Assembly: GCF_010119615.1 (NCBI RefSeq)
Contig: NZ_QOVG01000006.1
Location: 1-64,000 of the forward strand
Origin: Pseudoxanthomonas gei
GTDB taxonomy: Bacteria > Pseudomonadota > Gammaproteobacteria > Xanthomonadales > Xanthomonadaceae
Direction: 5' to 3'
Length of the DNA stretch: 64,000 nt
This document shows, one piece after another, positions 1 through 9,272 of this stretch; positions within the stretch are counted from its first letter, which is position 1, and every line of letters begins with the position of its first letter. Below the pieces are notes generated by a model, which did not search any database, was not told where the DNA came from, and saw nothing but the letters and a program-made list of their open reading frames with translations. Made by a program: the position numbers and the translations under genes.

Positions 1-258
1 GGCGGAAGCAGCATAGCGCTCGGCAGCTGGAGCGGGTTGGCGGCGGGCCGGGTGGAGCCGGGGTGCCGGCCAACCCCTGTACGGAACGCAGTGCAGGGAC
101 GCCTCGGGTCACCAGCCACCCAAGGAGGTCCTGCACCTTCCCGGTGCGTGCATCGCGCATGGAGGGTGATTTGCGTGGACGCTTGATGCCGGGCCGCGCA
201 CCGGGCGCATCGTCACGAACCGGTTGCAATCAGGCGTGGAGGCAGCCGTGGCGAACGA

Positions 259-2931
259 TCATCGACCGGCAGCGCGGTGCGATTCCGACTCCGGGCGCTG
301 GTACAGCACGCGTTCGGGGCGGTGCAGGGCGAAGCCCTGACCGTAGTCCACGCCCAGCGCATGCAGGGCCGCCGACATGTGGCTGGCGCTGACCCATTCG
401 GCCACGACCTTCAGTCCGCGCTGGTGGCCGATCTGGGTGATGGCGCTGATGATGGTGTGGCTCATCGGGTCGGTGTCCAGGTCGCGCACGAAGCTGCCGT
501 CGATCTTGATCATGTCCACCGGCAGGTTCTTCAGGTAGCCGAAGGAGGACATGCCGGCGCCGAAATCGTCCAGCGCGATCAGGCAGCCGGCCTCGCGCAG
601 GCGCTCGATCATCTGCACCACCTTGAGCAGGTTGCGCACCGCCACGGTCTCGGTGATCTCGAAGCAGATCTTCTGCGCCGGTATTTCGTATTGCGCGATC
701 AGGCCGAGGATGAAATCGGCCAGGCCTTCGTCCTCGATGCTAGCCCCGGACAGGTTGATGGCGCAGGTGCCCAGGCGTGCGCCGGAGGGGTGCAGTTCGG
801 AAAAATGCGCCAGCGCGTTGCGGATCACCCAGCGGTCGATGGCCGGCATCAGGCCGTAGCGCTCGGCCGCCTGCAGGAACGTGCCGGGCAGCACGATGCC
901 GTCCTGGTCGTCGCGCATGCGCAGCAGCAGCTCGATGGTCGGCGCGTCCTCTTCCCTGGCGCCCAGCGGCACGATCTCCTGGTAGTCCAGCAGCAGGCGG
1001 TCCTGTTCGACCGCCCAGCGCACCCGGTTGGCCCATTCCATCTCGCTCTGGCGCCGCGTGGTCTCGTTGTCCTCGCGGTACACGTGCACGCGGTTGCGGC
1101 CGTTTTCCTTGGCCAGGTAACAGGCGGTGTCGGCCCAGGCCAGCAGGTCCTTCAGGGTGGGTTCGCCATGGTCGACCACCACCACGCCAATGCTGGCGCT
1201 GATGGTGTAGGTGTGCGATTCCCACGAGAACATCAGCGCCTCGATGCATTCGCGCAGGCGTTCGGCCAGGCGGCGCGCGCCTTCGGCATCGACGCCGAAG
1301 GCCAGCAGGCCGAACTCGTCGCCGCCCAGCCGCGCCAGCACGTCGCCGGCGCGCTGCTGCTGGCGCATGGCCAGGGCGAGCTGGGTCAGCAACTGGTCGC
1401 CGGCCATGTGCCCGGAGACATCATTGATCAGCTTGAACTGGTCCAGGTCGATGTACAGCAGCGCGCACGGACGCGAATCGGGATGCAGCTTGCGATCGGC
1501 CAGGGCCAGTTCCAGGCGGTGCTCGAACTCACGGCGGTTGCACAGTTCGGTCAGGGCGTCGTGGCTGGCCTGGTGGATCAGGCGCTCGGTGAGCTCGCGT
1601 TGTTCGGAAATGTCGGTGGCCACCATCAGCCGGTGCGGCACCCCGTCCATGTCGACCTGGGCGATGGAAGCGTTGACCCAGAACGGCTTGCCGTCGCGGT
1701 CGAGCAGGGCGGCATCCTGGCTGGGCCAGTTCTCGCGACCGCTGGCCGCGTCGGCGCGCTGGCGCAGGGCCGGGTCGGCGAGCACGTCGGCCAGCAGCAT
1801 GCCGGTGGCCTCGCCCAGGCGCAGGCGCGCGGCCTGGTTGGCGTAGACGATGCGGCCGTCGCCCGCGTCGGCCAGCAGCACCAGCGCCGGCAGCAGTTCG
1901 TTGAGGGTGCGGAAGCGCGTTTCGCTCTCGCGGAAGCGTTCGCTCATGTGCTGGCCGAGCTTGACCGCGCGCCGGCGCGTGGTGGACAGCGACCACAGCA
2001 GCGCGGCCAGCAGCAGGCTGATGGTCACCCCGGCGATGGCCAGGTTGCGCACCCGGGTGGTTCCCGCCACTGCCACCCGCGGCCGCAGCTGCAGCTGCCA
2101 GCGACGGCCGCCGAATTCCAGCATGCGCGTCTGCACCGTGGCGTCGTTGACGAAGGACGGATCGGAGTCGAAGAAGGAGCCGGCCGCCGGCGCATCGGCA
2201 TCGCGGATGCGCACCTGGAAGCGTTCCATCGCCTCGCTGCCCAGCGCTTCGTAGACCAGCGGCTGCAGGCGCAGGCTGATCGCCAGCGCGCCGATTTCGC
2301 GGCTCCGGCGTTCGGCCACGTCGGCGGGGATGGCGCCGCGTGAATACACCGGCAGGCGCACTGTCACGCCCAGCGCGGCCGGGCCCGCATATTCCTTGAA
2401 CTGGCGCAGCGCGAACGGCGCCGAAATGATCGGCGCATCGGCGTCGCGGGCACGCTGCAGGGCCAGCAGGTTGGGTTGCTGGGCAGCGATGTCGAAACCG
2501 ATCAGCGACTGGTTGCCTTGCAACGGGGCGGCCAGTTCGTAGGGATAGGCCACCCGTTGCGGGTCGCCCGGGTCGGGCTGGCGGCGGGCGAACACGGTGG
2601 CCACGTAACCGGGCTGGGCTTCGGGGATGCGCAGGTTCTGGCTGTATTGCTCGAACTGCGGCTGGTCCATGTGGTCGTTGGAAAGGAACACGGTCTGCAT
2701 CGCGCGCAGCACCTGGGCGGCGTTCTCCAGCGGCGCACGCAGTCGCACCAGGCTGGCATCGGCCGCGACCGAATAGCTGGCTCGCGCACTGGCGCGCTCG
2801 TCCAGCCACTCGCGGCGTGCCACCCAGCCGGTGAACAGCAGGCCCAGGACAAGCACGACCATCGCCCAGACCGCAGGCGGGATACCCAGCCGTCGCGGCA
2901 TGTCATCGGCGGGCGAAAGGCCGGCCAACAT
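259..2931 (-). CDS. CHASE-PAS-GGDEF-EAL cyclic-di-GMP turnover protein
   Basis: This is an inner-membrane protein that probably makes and/or degrades cyclic-di-GMP. With the start used here (890 aa) the order is: TM helix near residues 20-40, periplasmic CHASE sensor about 50-290, second TM about 293-315, PAS about 335-445, GGDEF about 455-620 and EAL about 630-880. The GGDEF motif is intact (RLGGDEF), and an RxxD product-inhibition site (RAGD) lies exactly five residues before it. The EAL motif reads ELL followed by R. The other EAL-domain catalytic residues are visible (INLSG, FEITET, DDFGAG, IKIDG, YGQGF), so phosphodiesterase activity is plausible. The open frame extends to 3144, but that N-terminus is Arg-rich and resembles no family member. 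ATG 2931 was chosen; ATG 2901 or GTG 2958 are alternatives because no strong Shine-Dalgarno decides. It is transcribed away from lexA2. Confidence 0.9.
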   Translation of the reverse strand: MLAGLSPADDMPRRLGIPPAVWAMVVLVLGLLFTGWVARREWLDERASARASYSVAADASLVRLRAPLENAAQVLRAMQTVFLSNDHMDQPQFEQYSQNLRIPEAQPGYVATVFARRQPDPGDPQRVAYPYELAAPLQGNQSLIGFDIAAQQPNLLALQRARDADAPIISAPFALRQFKEYAGPAALGVTVRLPVYSRGAIPADVAERRSREIGALAISLRLQPLVYEALGSEAMERFQVRIRDADAPAAGSFFDSDPSFVNDATVQTRMLEFGGRRWQLQLRPRVAVAGTTRVRNLAIAGVTISLLLAALLWSLSTTRRRAVKLGQHMSERFRESETRFRTLNELLPALVLLADAGDGRIVYANQAARLRLGEATGMLLADVLADPALRQRADAASGRENWPSQDAALLDRDGKPFWVNASIAQVDMDGVPHRLMVATDISEQRELTERLIHQASHDALTELCNRREFEHRLELALADRKLHPDSRPCALLYIDLDQFKLINDVSGHMAGDQLLTQLALAMRQQQRAGDVLARLGGDEFGLLAFGVDAEGARRLAERLRECIEALMFSWESHTYTISASIGVVVVDHGEPTLKDLLAWADTACYLAKENGRNRVHVYREDNETTRRQSEMEWANRVRWAVEQDRLLLDYQEIVPLGAREEDAPTIELLLRMRDDQDGIVLPGTFLQAAERYGLMPAIDRWVIRNALAHFSELHPSGARLGTCAINLSGASIEDEGLADFILGLIAQYEIPAQKICFEITETVAVRNLLKVVQMIERLREAGCLIALDDFGAGMSSFGYLKNLPVDMIKIDGSFVRDLDTDPMSHTIISAITQIGHQRGLKVVAEWVSASHMSAALHALGVDYGQGFALHRPERVLYQRPESESHRAAGR

Positions 2932-3348
2932 GGGCTGCGATGGGCGAACGGAGTTCACTTCGATTACCTGGATTCCCTGCGTTGGACCAAGACCACGGGC
3001 ATCGGCCAAGTCGCGGCGCCGAACTTCTGATAGAGGCTCGTTGACGCATGGTGCATGCCAAGGCCCAGCCCGGGCGTGAAACCGCACCCCCTCCCGTGTT
3101 TGCGCCCCGCTGCGGCAAGCCATGCCGCCGCGGCGGCCGCGCACGGGTCATGTTTGGTCCCGCAGCGTCGTTAGCGGCCCACCGCCCGGCTCGCAGCAAG
3201 CCCAGGCTCGCAGCAAGCCCGGAGTGGCATCGGGCGGTCCTTGCCGGCCTGCTCCCGCGCATATTCCGGGTCCCGGGACGGGCGGGCGCGCCCTGGCCGG
3301 TGGCCACGGCTGGCGCGGTGGGAAAGGTCTCGCCCGATGCGACCCGAA

Positions 3349-3366
3349 GGTGTACAAATGTACACC
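3349..3366 (+). promoter_or_regulatory. LexA2 operator (perfect 8-2-8 palindrome)
   Basis: The sequence is GGTGTACA-AA-TGTACACC, a perfect 8-bp inverted repeat around an AA spacer. It ends one base before the lexA2 start codon at 3368. The position and symmetry fit an autoregulatory SOS operator for the imu operon. From memory it matches the TGTACA-type motif described for LexA2 of xanthomonads, not the TTAG-type LexA1 box. It also contains a TACAAA stretch that could serve as a -10 element, so repressor would directly block polymerase. There is no room for a Shine-Dalgarno between operator and ATG, which suggests a leaderless or nearly leaderless transcript. Confidence 0.85.
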
Positions 3367-3367
3367 T

Positions 3368-3976
3368 ATGGACACCTTGCCTCCCCAACGCGCCGCCGTG
3401 CTGGCCTTCCTCCGTGACCGCATCGAAGGGCAGGGGCTGAGCCCCAGCCTGGCCGAAATCGCCGCCGAATTCGGCTTCTCTTCCCGCAATGCCGCCCACA
3501 AGCACGTGCAGGCGCTGGTCGCCGACGGCCTGGTCGAACTGGCGCCAGGGCAGAAGCGCGGCATCCGCCTGGTCGGCGGGCGCGGGCCGGGGCAGATGCT
3601 GTCGCTGCCGGTGCTGGGGCGGGTGGCGGCCGGCGTGCCGATCGGCGCCGACATCGGCCTGGACCAGCAACTGTGGCTGGACCGCAGCCTGTTCTCGCTG
3701 GCGCCGGACTACCTGCTGAAAGTGCAGGGCGATTCGATGATCGACGACGGCATCCTCGACGGTGACCTGGTCGGCGTCCATCGCACGGCCGATGCGCGCA
3801 ACGGCCAGGTGGTGGTGGCGCGGGTGGACGGCGAGATCACCATCAAGCGCTTCGAGCGTGGGCACGAAAGCATCCGCCTGCTGCCGCGCAATCCCGCCCA
3901 TGCGCCCATCGTGGTGGAAGCGCACCAGGACTTCGCCATCGAAGGCGTGTACTGCGGACTGGTCAGGCAGGGCTGA
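3368..3976 (+). CDS. lexA2: LexA2, SOS repressor/self-cleaving protease
   Basis: The 202-aa product has the same length as E. coli LexA and aligns with it from residue 1, which supports ATG 3368 over the longer open frame. The N-terminal winged helix-turn-helix spans about residues 30-65 (SLAEIAAEFGFSSRNAAHKH). The C-terminal S24 protease domain has the Ala88-Gly89 cleavage bond (RVAAGVPI), the nucleophile Ser123 (QGDSMID) and the general base Lys160 (EITIKRF). All are offset by four from E. coli Ala84-Gly85, Ser119 and Lys156. It is the first gene of an imuA-imuB-dnaE2-alkB operon and overlaps imuA by one base. The linked imu genes make it the LexA2 type that represses the mutagenesis cassette; the cell probably has a separate LexA1 for the wider SOS regulon (inference). 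Confidence 0.95.
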   Translation: MDTLPPQRAAVLAFLRDRIEGQGLSPSLAEIAAEFGFSSRNAAHKHVQALVADGLVELAPGQKRGIRLVGGRGPGQMLSLPVLGRVAAGVPIGADIGLDQQLWLDRSLFSLAPDYLLKVQGDSMIDDGILDGDLVGVHRTADARNGQVVVARVDGEITIKRFERGHESIRLLPRNPAHAPIVVEAHQDFAIEGVYCGLVRQG

Positions 3977-4602
3977 TGGGCGCGGTGGTGGCCCTGGAAA
4001 CCCTGTTCGCCGCGCAGACGCTGTGGCATGCCGGGCGCAGCGCGAAGATCAGCGCCGACGGCGAGCCCACCGGCCATGCCGCCCTGGATGCACTGCTGCC
4101 GCAGAACGGCTGGCCGCGCCGGGCGCTGACCGAGCTGCTGTTGCCGGCCGATGGCGTCGGCGAACTGGAGCTGCTGCTGCCCACGCTGGCGCGCATGACC
4201 CGCGCCGGCCAGCCGGTGGTGTTGATCGCGCCTCCCTACATTCCCTATGCGCCGGCCTGGCAGGCGGCGGGCGTGGACCTGTCGCAACTGGAAATCGTCG
4301 AAGCCACACCGCGCGATGCGCTTTGGGCGTTCGAGCAGTGCCTGCGCAGTGGCGCCTGCGCCGCCGTGCTGGGCTGGCCGCGCCATGCCGATACGCAATC
4401 ACTGCGGCGCCTGCAGGTCGCGGCCGACAGCGGCGATTGCCTGGGCTTCGCCTTCCGCGATCGCCGCCACCTGGCCAATGCCTCGCCCGCGGCGCTGCGC
4501 ATGGAATGTGTTGCCGCCCCCGGCACGGTCGGGCAATGGCATGTACGCAAGTGTCGTGGCGGGCAACTGCCCGCGCGCACGTTTGCGCTGGCGATGCATT
4601 GA
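3976..4602 (+). CDS. imuA: ImuA, SulA/RecA-like mutasome accessory protein
   Basis: This 208-aa protein belongs to the ImuA family, related to SulA and RecA-like folds, and is needed with ImuB and DnaE2 for damage-induced mutagenesis in bacteria lacking umuDC. The sequence shows the family pattern ALTELLLP near residue 50, a RecA-like hydrophobic strand (PVVLIAPPYIPYAPAW) and a C-terminal segment rich in basic residues. There is no clear Walker A motif, as is usual for the family. The start codon overlaps the lexA2 stop as TGATG, and imuB follows after 9 bases. ImuA is thought to interact with ImuB and RecA. Identification rests on gene context as well as motifs. Confidence 0.93.
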   Translation: MGAVVALETLFAAQTLWHAGRSAKISADGEPTGHAALDALLPQNGWPRRALTELLLPADGVGELELLLPTLARMTRAGQPVVLIAPPYIPYAPAWQAAGVDLSQLEIVEATPRDALWAFEQCLRSGACAAVLGWPRHADTQSLRRLQVAADSGDCLGFAFRDRRHLANASPAALRMECVAAPGTVGQWHVRKCRGGQLPARTFALAMH

Positions 4603-4611
4603 GCCACGCGC

Positions 4612-6024
4612 ATGTTATGGGCCTGCCTGTTGCTGCCACAGCTGGCGCTGGATTCGGTCCTGCGGCGTTTGCCCGACCCTGAAAAACCGCTGGCCCTGGT
4701 CAGCGGCCCGCTGCACCTGCGCCACCTGCATGCAGTCAATCCCGGTGCGGCACAAGCCGGCCTGAAACCGGGCATGCGCCTGTCCGCCGCGCATGCGCTG
4801 CTCGCCGACGTGGCCACCGTCATCCACGACCCGCTGGCCGAAGCGCGCTGGCATCGCTTCCTGGCCGCGTGGGCCTACCGGCACAGCTCGCTGGTCAGCA
4901 TGCAGTGGCCCGGTTGCGTGGTGCTGGAGGCTCGCGCCAGTTTCAGACTGCTGGGGCCATGGCCGCGCTTCGAGGCGCGCCTGCGCGAGGAACTGACCGC
5001 GCTGGGGTTCAGCCATCGCATCGCCCTGGCGCCGACCCCGCGCGCGGCGCGCGTACTGGCGGGCTTGCGCGACGGACTGGCGGTGACTTCGGCGCCGGCC
5101 ATGCACGAACTGCTGGCGAAAGTGCCGGTGCGTCGCGCCGCCTTGCCCGAAGGCCACGGCGAACGCCTGCACCGCATGGGCATCCGCGACCTGCGTGCCT
5201 TGCGCGCCCTGCCGCGCGACAGCCTGCGCCGGCGCTTCGGGGTCGAACTGCTGCAGCACCTGGATCGCCTGCACGGCGAGCAGGACGATCCGCTGGAGTT
5301 GTACGCGCCACCCGATCATTTCGACAGCCGCATCGAGCTGGGCTACGAAGTCGAACACCATCCGCCGCTGTTGTTCCCGCTGCGCCGCCTGATCAACGAC
5401 CTGTGCATGTACCTGTCGATCCGCGACGGCGGCGTGCAGCGCTTCGTGCTGCGGCTGGAGCACGAGGAGGGCATGCACACCGACGTGGAGGTCGGCCTGC
5501 TGGCGGCCGAACGCGAACCGGCGATGCTGTTCGAACTGACCCGCAACCGCCTGGAACGCGTGGCCATTCCAAAACCCGTGGTCGCCATGCGCCTGCTGGC
5601 GCGCGAACTGCCGCCGTTCGTTCCCGCAGCACGCGACCTGTTCGATACGCGCGCCCAGCAGGCGCTGCCATGGCCGCAGTTGCGCGAACGCCTGCGCGCA
5701 CGCCTGGGCGACGGAGCGGTGTATCGGGTCGTGCCCGCCGGCGACCCGCGCCCGGAACGGGCGTGGCGCCGCGATGACGGACGGCCGCTGCTGGCGCCGG
5801 TGCTGCCGCCGCGGCCGGCGTGGCTGTTGCAGAAGCCCGTTCCCCTGCGCGGCCATAACCTGCGCATCGTGTCCGGTCCCGAGCGCCTGGAAAGCGGCTG
5901 GTGGGATGGCGAGGACGCGCGCCGCGATTACTACGTTCTGGAAACCGCGCAGGGCCAGCGTGCCTGGGCCTTCGCTGCGGTGGGAGAACGCGAAAACTGG
6001 ATGCTGCACGGGTGGTTCGCATGA
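4612..6024 (+). CDS. imuB: ImuB, catalytically inactive Y-family polymerase homologue
   Basis: ImuB is a Y-family DNA polymerase homologue that acts as a scaffold, bringing ImuA and the DnaE2 polymerase to the sliding clamp at lesions. The 470-aa protein starts [16 protein letters not shown]. Where active Y-family enzymes carry a catalytic aspartate (D-M-D-x-F-F-A), there is no acidic residue here, consistent with an inactive enzyme. The palm and little-finger regions are recognisable (helix-hairpin-helix around [12 protein letters not shown], residues 190-210). A candidate clamp-binding motif of the Q-x-L-P-W type lies at residues 349-354 (QQALPW). The stop overlaps the dnaE2 ATG as ATGA (6021-6024), indicating translational coupling. 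imuA lies 9 bases upstream. Confidence 0.93.
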   Translation: MLWACLLLPQLALDSVLRRLPDPEKPLALVSGPLHLRHLHAVNPGAAQAGLKPGMRLSAAHALLADVATVIHDPLAEARWHRFLAAWAYRHSSLVSMQWPGCVVLEARASFRLLGPWPRFEARLREELTALGFSHRIALAPTPRAARVLAGLRDGLAVTSAPAMHELLAKVPVRRAALPEGHGERLHRMGIRDLRALRALPRDSLRRRFGVELLQHLDRLHGEQDDPLELYAPPDHFDSRIELGYEVEHHPPLLFPLRRLINDLCMYLSIRDGGVQRFVLRLEHEEGMHTDVEVGLLAAEREPAMLFELTRNRLERVAIPKPVVAMRLLARELPPFVPAARDLFDTRAQQALPWPQLRERLRARLGDGAVYRVVPAGDPRPERAWRRDDGRPLLAPVLPPRPAWLLQKPVPLRGHNLRIVSGPERLESGWWDGEDARRDYYVLETAQGQRAWAFAAVGERENWMLHGWFA

Positions 6025-9000
6025 ATGGCGATGGCATCGATGGCGTCGATCGCGATACGCCGGGCGGGCGTCCGCCGCGTGCAGTGGAAGTGGCCGGACG
6101 CATGCGCGTGGCTGCCAATGACGACACGGTTGAAGCGGCCGTAGAAGACGGGTTTCCCGCCTACGCCGAATTGCACTGCCTGTCCGATTTTTCCTTCCTG
6201 CGCGGCGCGGCCAGTGCCGAGGAACTGTTCACCCGCGCCGTGCTTTGCGGCTACGAGGCACTGGCGATCACCGACGAATGTTCGCTGGCCGGCATCGTGC
6301 GCGCCTACGAAGCCTCGCGCGCCAGCGGCCTGAAGCTGGTGGTGGGCAGCGAATTCACGCTGGAAGACGGCCTGCGCCTGGTGCTGCTGGTGGAAACCCT
6401 GGCCGGCTACACCCAGCTGTGCGAACTGATCACCCTGGCCCGGCGCGCGGCAGGCAAGGGCAGTTACCGGCTCACCCGCGCCGATGTGCAGGCGCAATTC
6501 CACAACACCCCGCCGGGGGTGTTTGCGCTGTGGCTTTCGGCGTGCGAAGAAAAGAGAGAGCAGGGCGCCTGGCTGCGCACGGTGTTCGATACGCGTGCCT
6601 TCCTGGCGGTGGAACTGCATCGCGAGGAAGACGATGCAGCGCGCCTGTCCTCGCTGCTGGCATTGGCGCGTGACCTGCAACTGCAGGCGCTGGCCTGTGG
6701 CGACGTGCACATGGACGTGCGTCGCCAGCGCGTGCTGCAGGACACCATGACGGCCATCCGCCATGGCCTGCCGCTGGCCGAGTGCGGCGCGCACCTGTTC
6801 CGCAACGGCGAACGACACCTGCGCACGCGCCGCGCGCTCGGCAACATCCATCCGCACCGCCTGCTGGAAGCGTCGGTGGCGCTGGCGCGGCGCTGCACCT
6901 TCCACATGAGCCAGATCCAGTACCGCTACCCGGCCGAACTGGTGCCGAAGGGGCATACGCCGGCCACCCACCTGCGCGCCCTGACCGAAGCCGGTATGCG
7001 CCAGCGCTGGCCCGATGGCGTACCGGTGCACATCGTCACGCAGATCGACAAGGAGCTGGCGCTGATCGCGGTGAAGCAGTACGAAGCCTTCTTCCTGACC
7101 GTCGAAGACATCGTGCGTTTCGCGTGCAGCAGGAAAATCCTGTGCCAGGGCCGCGGCTCGGCGGCCAATTCGGCGGTGTGCTTCGCCCTGGGCATCACCG
7201 CGGTCAACCCGACCGAAAGCCGCCTGCTGATGGCGCGCTTCATTTCGGTGGAGCGCGACGAGCCGCCCGACATCGACGTCGACTTCGAACACGAGCGGCG
7301 CGAGGAGGTGCTGCAGTACGTGTACGCCAAGTACGGACGCTCGCGCGCTGCGCTGGCGGCCACGGTCATCTGCTATCGCGGCAAGAGCGCGGTGCGCGAC
7401 GTGGCCAAGGCCTTCGGCCTGCCCGATGACCAGATCGCACTGCTGTCGGGCTGTTTCGGCTGGGGCAATGGCGACACGCCGATGCCCCAGCGCCTGGCCG
7501 AAGCCGGCTTCGACTGCGCCAATCCGCTGATCGCGCGCGTGCTGGCGGTGACCACGCAATTGAACGGCCATCCGCGCCATCTCTCCCAGCACGTCGGTGG
7601 CTTCGTGATTTCCGACGCGCCGTTGTCGACGGTGGTACCGGTGGAGAACGCGGCCATGGACGACCGCACCATCATCCAGTGGGACAAGGACGACCTGGAA
7701 ACCATGAAGCTGCTCAAGGTCGACTGCCTGGCGCTGGGCATGCTGACCTGCATCCGCAAGGCGGTGGCGCTGGTGGAAAAACATCGCGGCTACAGCATCG
7801 ACATCGCCAGGATTCCCAACAACGACCAACCCACCTACGACATGATCCAGGCCGCCGACACGGTGGGTGTGTTCCAGATCGAATCGCGCGCGCAGATGAG
7901 CATGCTGCCGCGGCTGAAGCCGAACTGTTTCTACGACCTGGTGGTGGAAGTGGCCATCGTGCGTCCCGGCCCGATCCAGGGCGGCATGGTCCATCCCTAC
8001 CTGCAACGGCGCATGGGCCGCGAGACCGTCACCTATCCCTCCCCGGAGATGAAGGACATCCTGGGTCCGACCCTGGGCGTGCCGCTGTTCCAGGAACAGG
8101 TGATGGAACTGGTGATGCATGCGGCCGATTACAGCGATGGCGAAGCCGACCAGCTGCGGCGTTCGATGGCGGCGTGGAAGTCGGGCGGCGACATGGAACC
8201 GCATCGCCTGCGCGTGCGCGAGAGGATGACGGAGAAGGGCTACGCGCCCGAGTTCATCGAGCAGATCTTCGAGCAGATCAAGGGTTTCGGTTCCTATGGC
8301 TTCCCGCAAAGCCACGCCGCTTCGTTCGCCAAGCTGGTGCTGATCAGCTGCTGGCTGAAACGGCACGAACCGGCGGCCTTCGTCTGCGGCCTGCTCAATG
8401 CGCAGCCGATGGGTTTCTACACACCCAACCAGATCATGCAGGACGCACGGCGCACGCGGGGTGGCCGGGTCGGTGTGGAGTTCCTGCCGGTGGATGTCAT
8501 GCACAGCGACTGGGACAACCAGCTGGTGGGCGGGCAGCCATGGCGGGGCGAAAAAGACCCTGGCACGCAGGCGGCCATCCGCCTGGGCCTGCGCCAGGTC
8601 ATTGGTCTGTCGGAACAGGTCGCCGATGCGATCAGCGCCGCGCGCGCGAAAATTCCTTTCCGCGATGTGTCCGACCTGTGCCTGCGCGCGGGCCTGGACG
8701 AGAAAACGCGCAATGCACTGGCCGAGGCGGGCGCACTGCAGGCGCTGGTCGGCAACCGCAACAATGCGCGTTGGATCGTGGCCGGCGTCGAGCGCCAGCG
8801 CCCGCTGTTCCCGGGCAGTCCGGACGAACAGGTGATCGAACTCGCTGCGCCGACCACCGGCGAGGACGTGCTGTCGGACTACCGCGCGCTCGGGCTCACC
8901 TTGGGCGCGCATCCGATGTCCCTGCTGCGCGAACGCATGCGCGCGCGCCGCCTGCTGGGTTCACGCGAGCTGCAGGACCGGCGCCACGGCAGCCACGTGC

Positions 9001-9272
9001 ATGCGGTGGGCCTGGTCACCAACCGCCAGCGTCCTGCTTCCGCGCACGGCACCATGTTCCTCACCCTCGAAGACGAACACGGCATGGTCAACGTGGTGGT
9101 GTGGGAGCACGTCGCCCTGCGCCGGCGCAAGGCCCTGCTGGGCGCCAGTCTGCTGGCCGTGCGCGGGCGCTGGGAGCAGGTCGATGGGGTGGCCCACCTG
9201 ATCGCCCAGGACATGCAGGACCTCAGCGAACTGCTGGGCAGCCTGCGCACCTCATCGCGGGATTTCCAGTGA
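6021..9272 (+). CDS. dnaE2: DnaE2 (ImuC), error-prone DNA polymerase III alpha paralogue
   Basis: This 1083-aa C-family polymerase performs error-prone translesion synthesis after DNA damage and works with ImuA and ImuB. The PHP domain starts at [17 protein letters not shown] (about residues 48-64). The catalytic triad region PDIDVDF carries Asp417, Asp419 and Asp421, and a downstream Asp lies in [12 protein letters not shown]. The C-terminal half includes the tandem helix-hairpin-helix and OB-fold ([23 protein letters not shown]). The protein is shorter than a replicative DnaE1 of about 1160 aa, as expected for DnaE2. ATG 6021 overlaps the imuB stop by four bases; the open frame upstream to 5901 lies inside imuB and was rejected. 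The stop overlaps alkB by one base. Confidence 0.96.
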   Translation: MNGDGIDGVDRDTPGGRPPRAVEVAGRMRVAANDDTVEAAVEDGFPAYAELHCLSDFSFLRGAASAEELFTRAVLCGYEALAITDECSLAGIVRAYEASRASGLKLVVGSEFTLEDGLRLVLLVETLAGYTQLCELITLARRAAGKGSYRLTRADVQAQFHNTPPGVFALWLSACEEKREQGAWLRTVFDTRAFLAVELHREEDDAARLSSLLALARDLQLQALACGDVHMDVRRQRVLQDTMTAIRHGLPLAECGAHLFRNGERHLRTRRALGNIHPHRLLEASVALARRCTFHMSQIQYRYPAELVPKGHTPATHLRALTEAGMRQRWPDGVPVHIVTQIDKELALIAVKQYEAFFLTVEDIVRFACSRKILCQGRGSAANSAVCFALGITAVNPTESRLLMARFISVERDEPPDIDVDFEHERREEVLQYVYAKYGRSRAALAATVICYRGKSAVRDVAKAFGLPDDQIALLSGCFGWGNGDTPMPQRLAEAGFDCANPLIARVLAVTTQLNGHPRHLSQHVGGFVISDAPLSTVVPVENAAMDDRTIIQWDKDDLETMKLLKVDCLALGMLTCIRKAVALVEKHRGYSIDIARIPNNDQPTYDMIQAADTVGVFQIESRAQMSMLPRLKPNCFYDLVVEVAIVRPGPIQGGMVHPYLQRRMGRETVTYPSPEMKDILGPTLGVPLFQEQVMELVMHAADYSDGEADQLRRSMAAWKSGGDMEPHRLRVRERMTEKGYAPEFIEQIFEQIKGFGSYGFPQSHAASFAKLVLISCWLKRHEPAAFVCGLLNAQPMGFYTPNQIMQDARRTRGGRVGVEFLPVDVMHSDWDNQLVGGQPWRGEKDPGTQAAIRLGLRQVIGLSEQVADAISAARAKIPFRDVSDLCLRAGLDEKTRNALAEAGALQALVGNRNNARWIVAGVERQRPLFPGSPDEQVIELAAPTTGEDVLSDYRALGLTLGAHPMSLLRERMRARRLLGSRELQDRRHGSHVHAVGLVTNRQRPASAHGTMFLTLEDEHGMVNVVVWEHVALRRRKALLGASLLAVRGRWEQVDGVAHLIAQDMQDLSELLGSLRTSSRDFQ

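Noticed and set aside
63-392. A 109-codon plus-strand frame at the left edge
   Set aside because: Arg/Pro-rich, overlaps the end of the GGDEF-EAL gene and has no motif. Positions 1-258 are left without a gene.
277-2343. A 688-codon plus-strand frame opposite the GGDEF-EAL gene
   Set aside because: Antisense shadow; no motif, while the opposite strand shows GGDEF, EAL, CHASE and PAS signatures.
5931-8912. A 993-codon minus-strand frame across dnaE2
   Set aside because: Rich in His, Gln and Arg with no known motif; a shadow of dnaE2, whose catalytic residues are clear.
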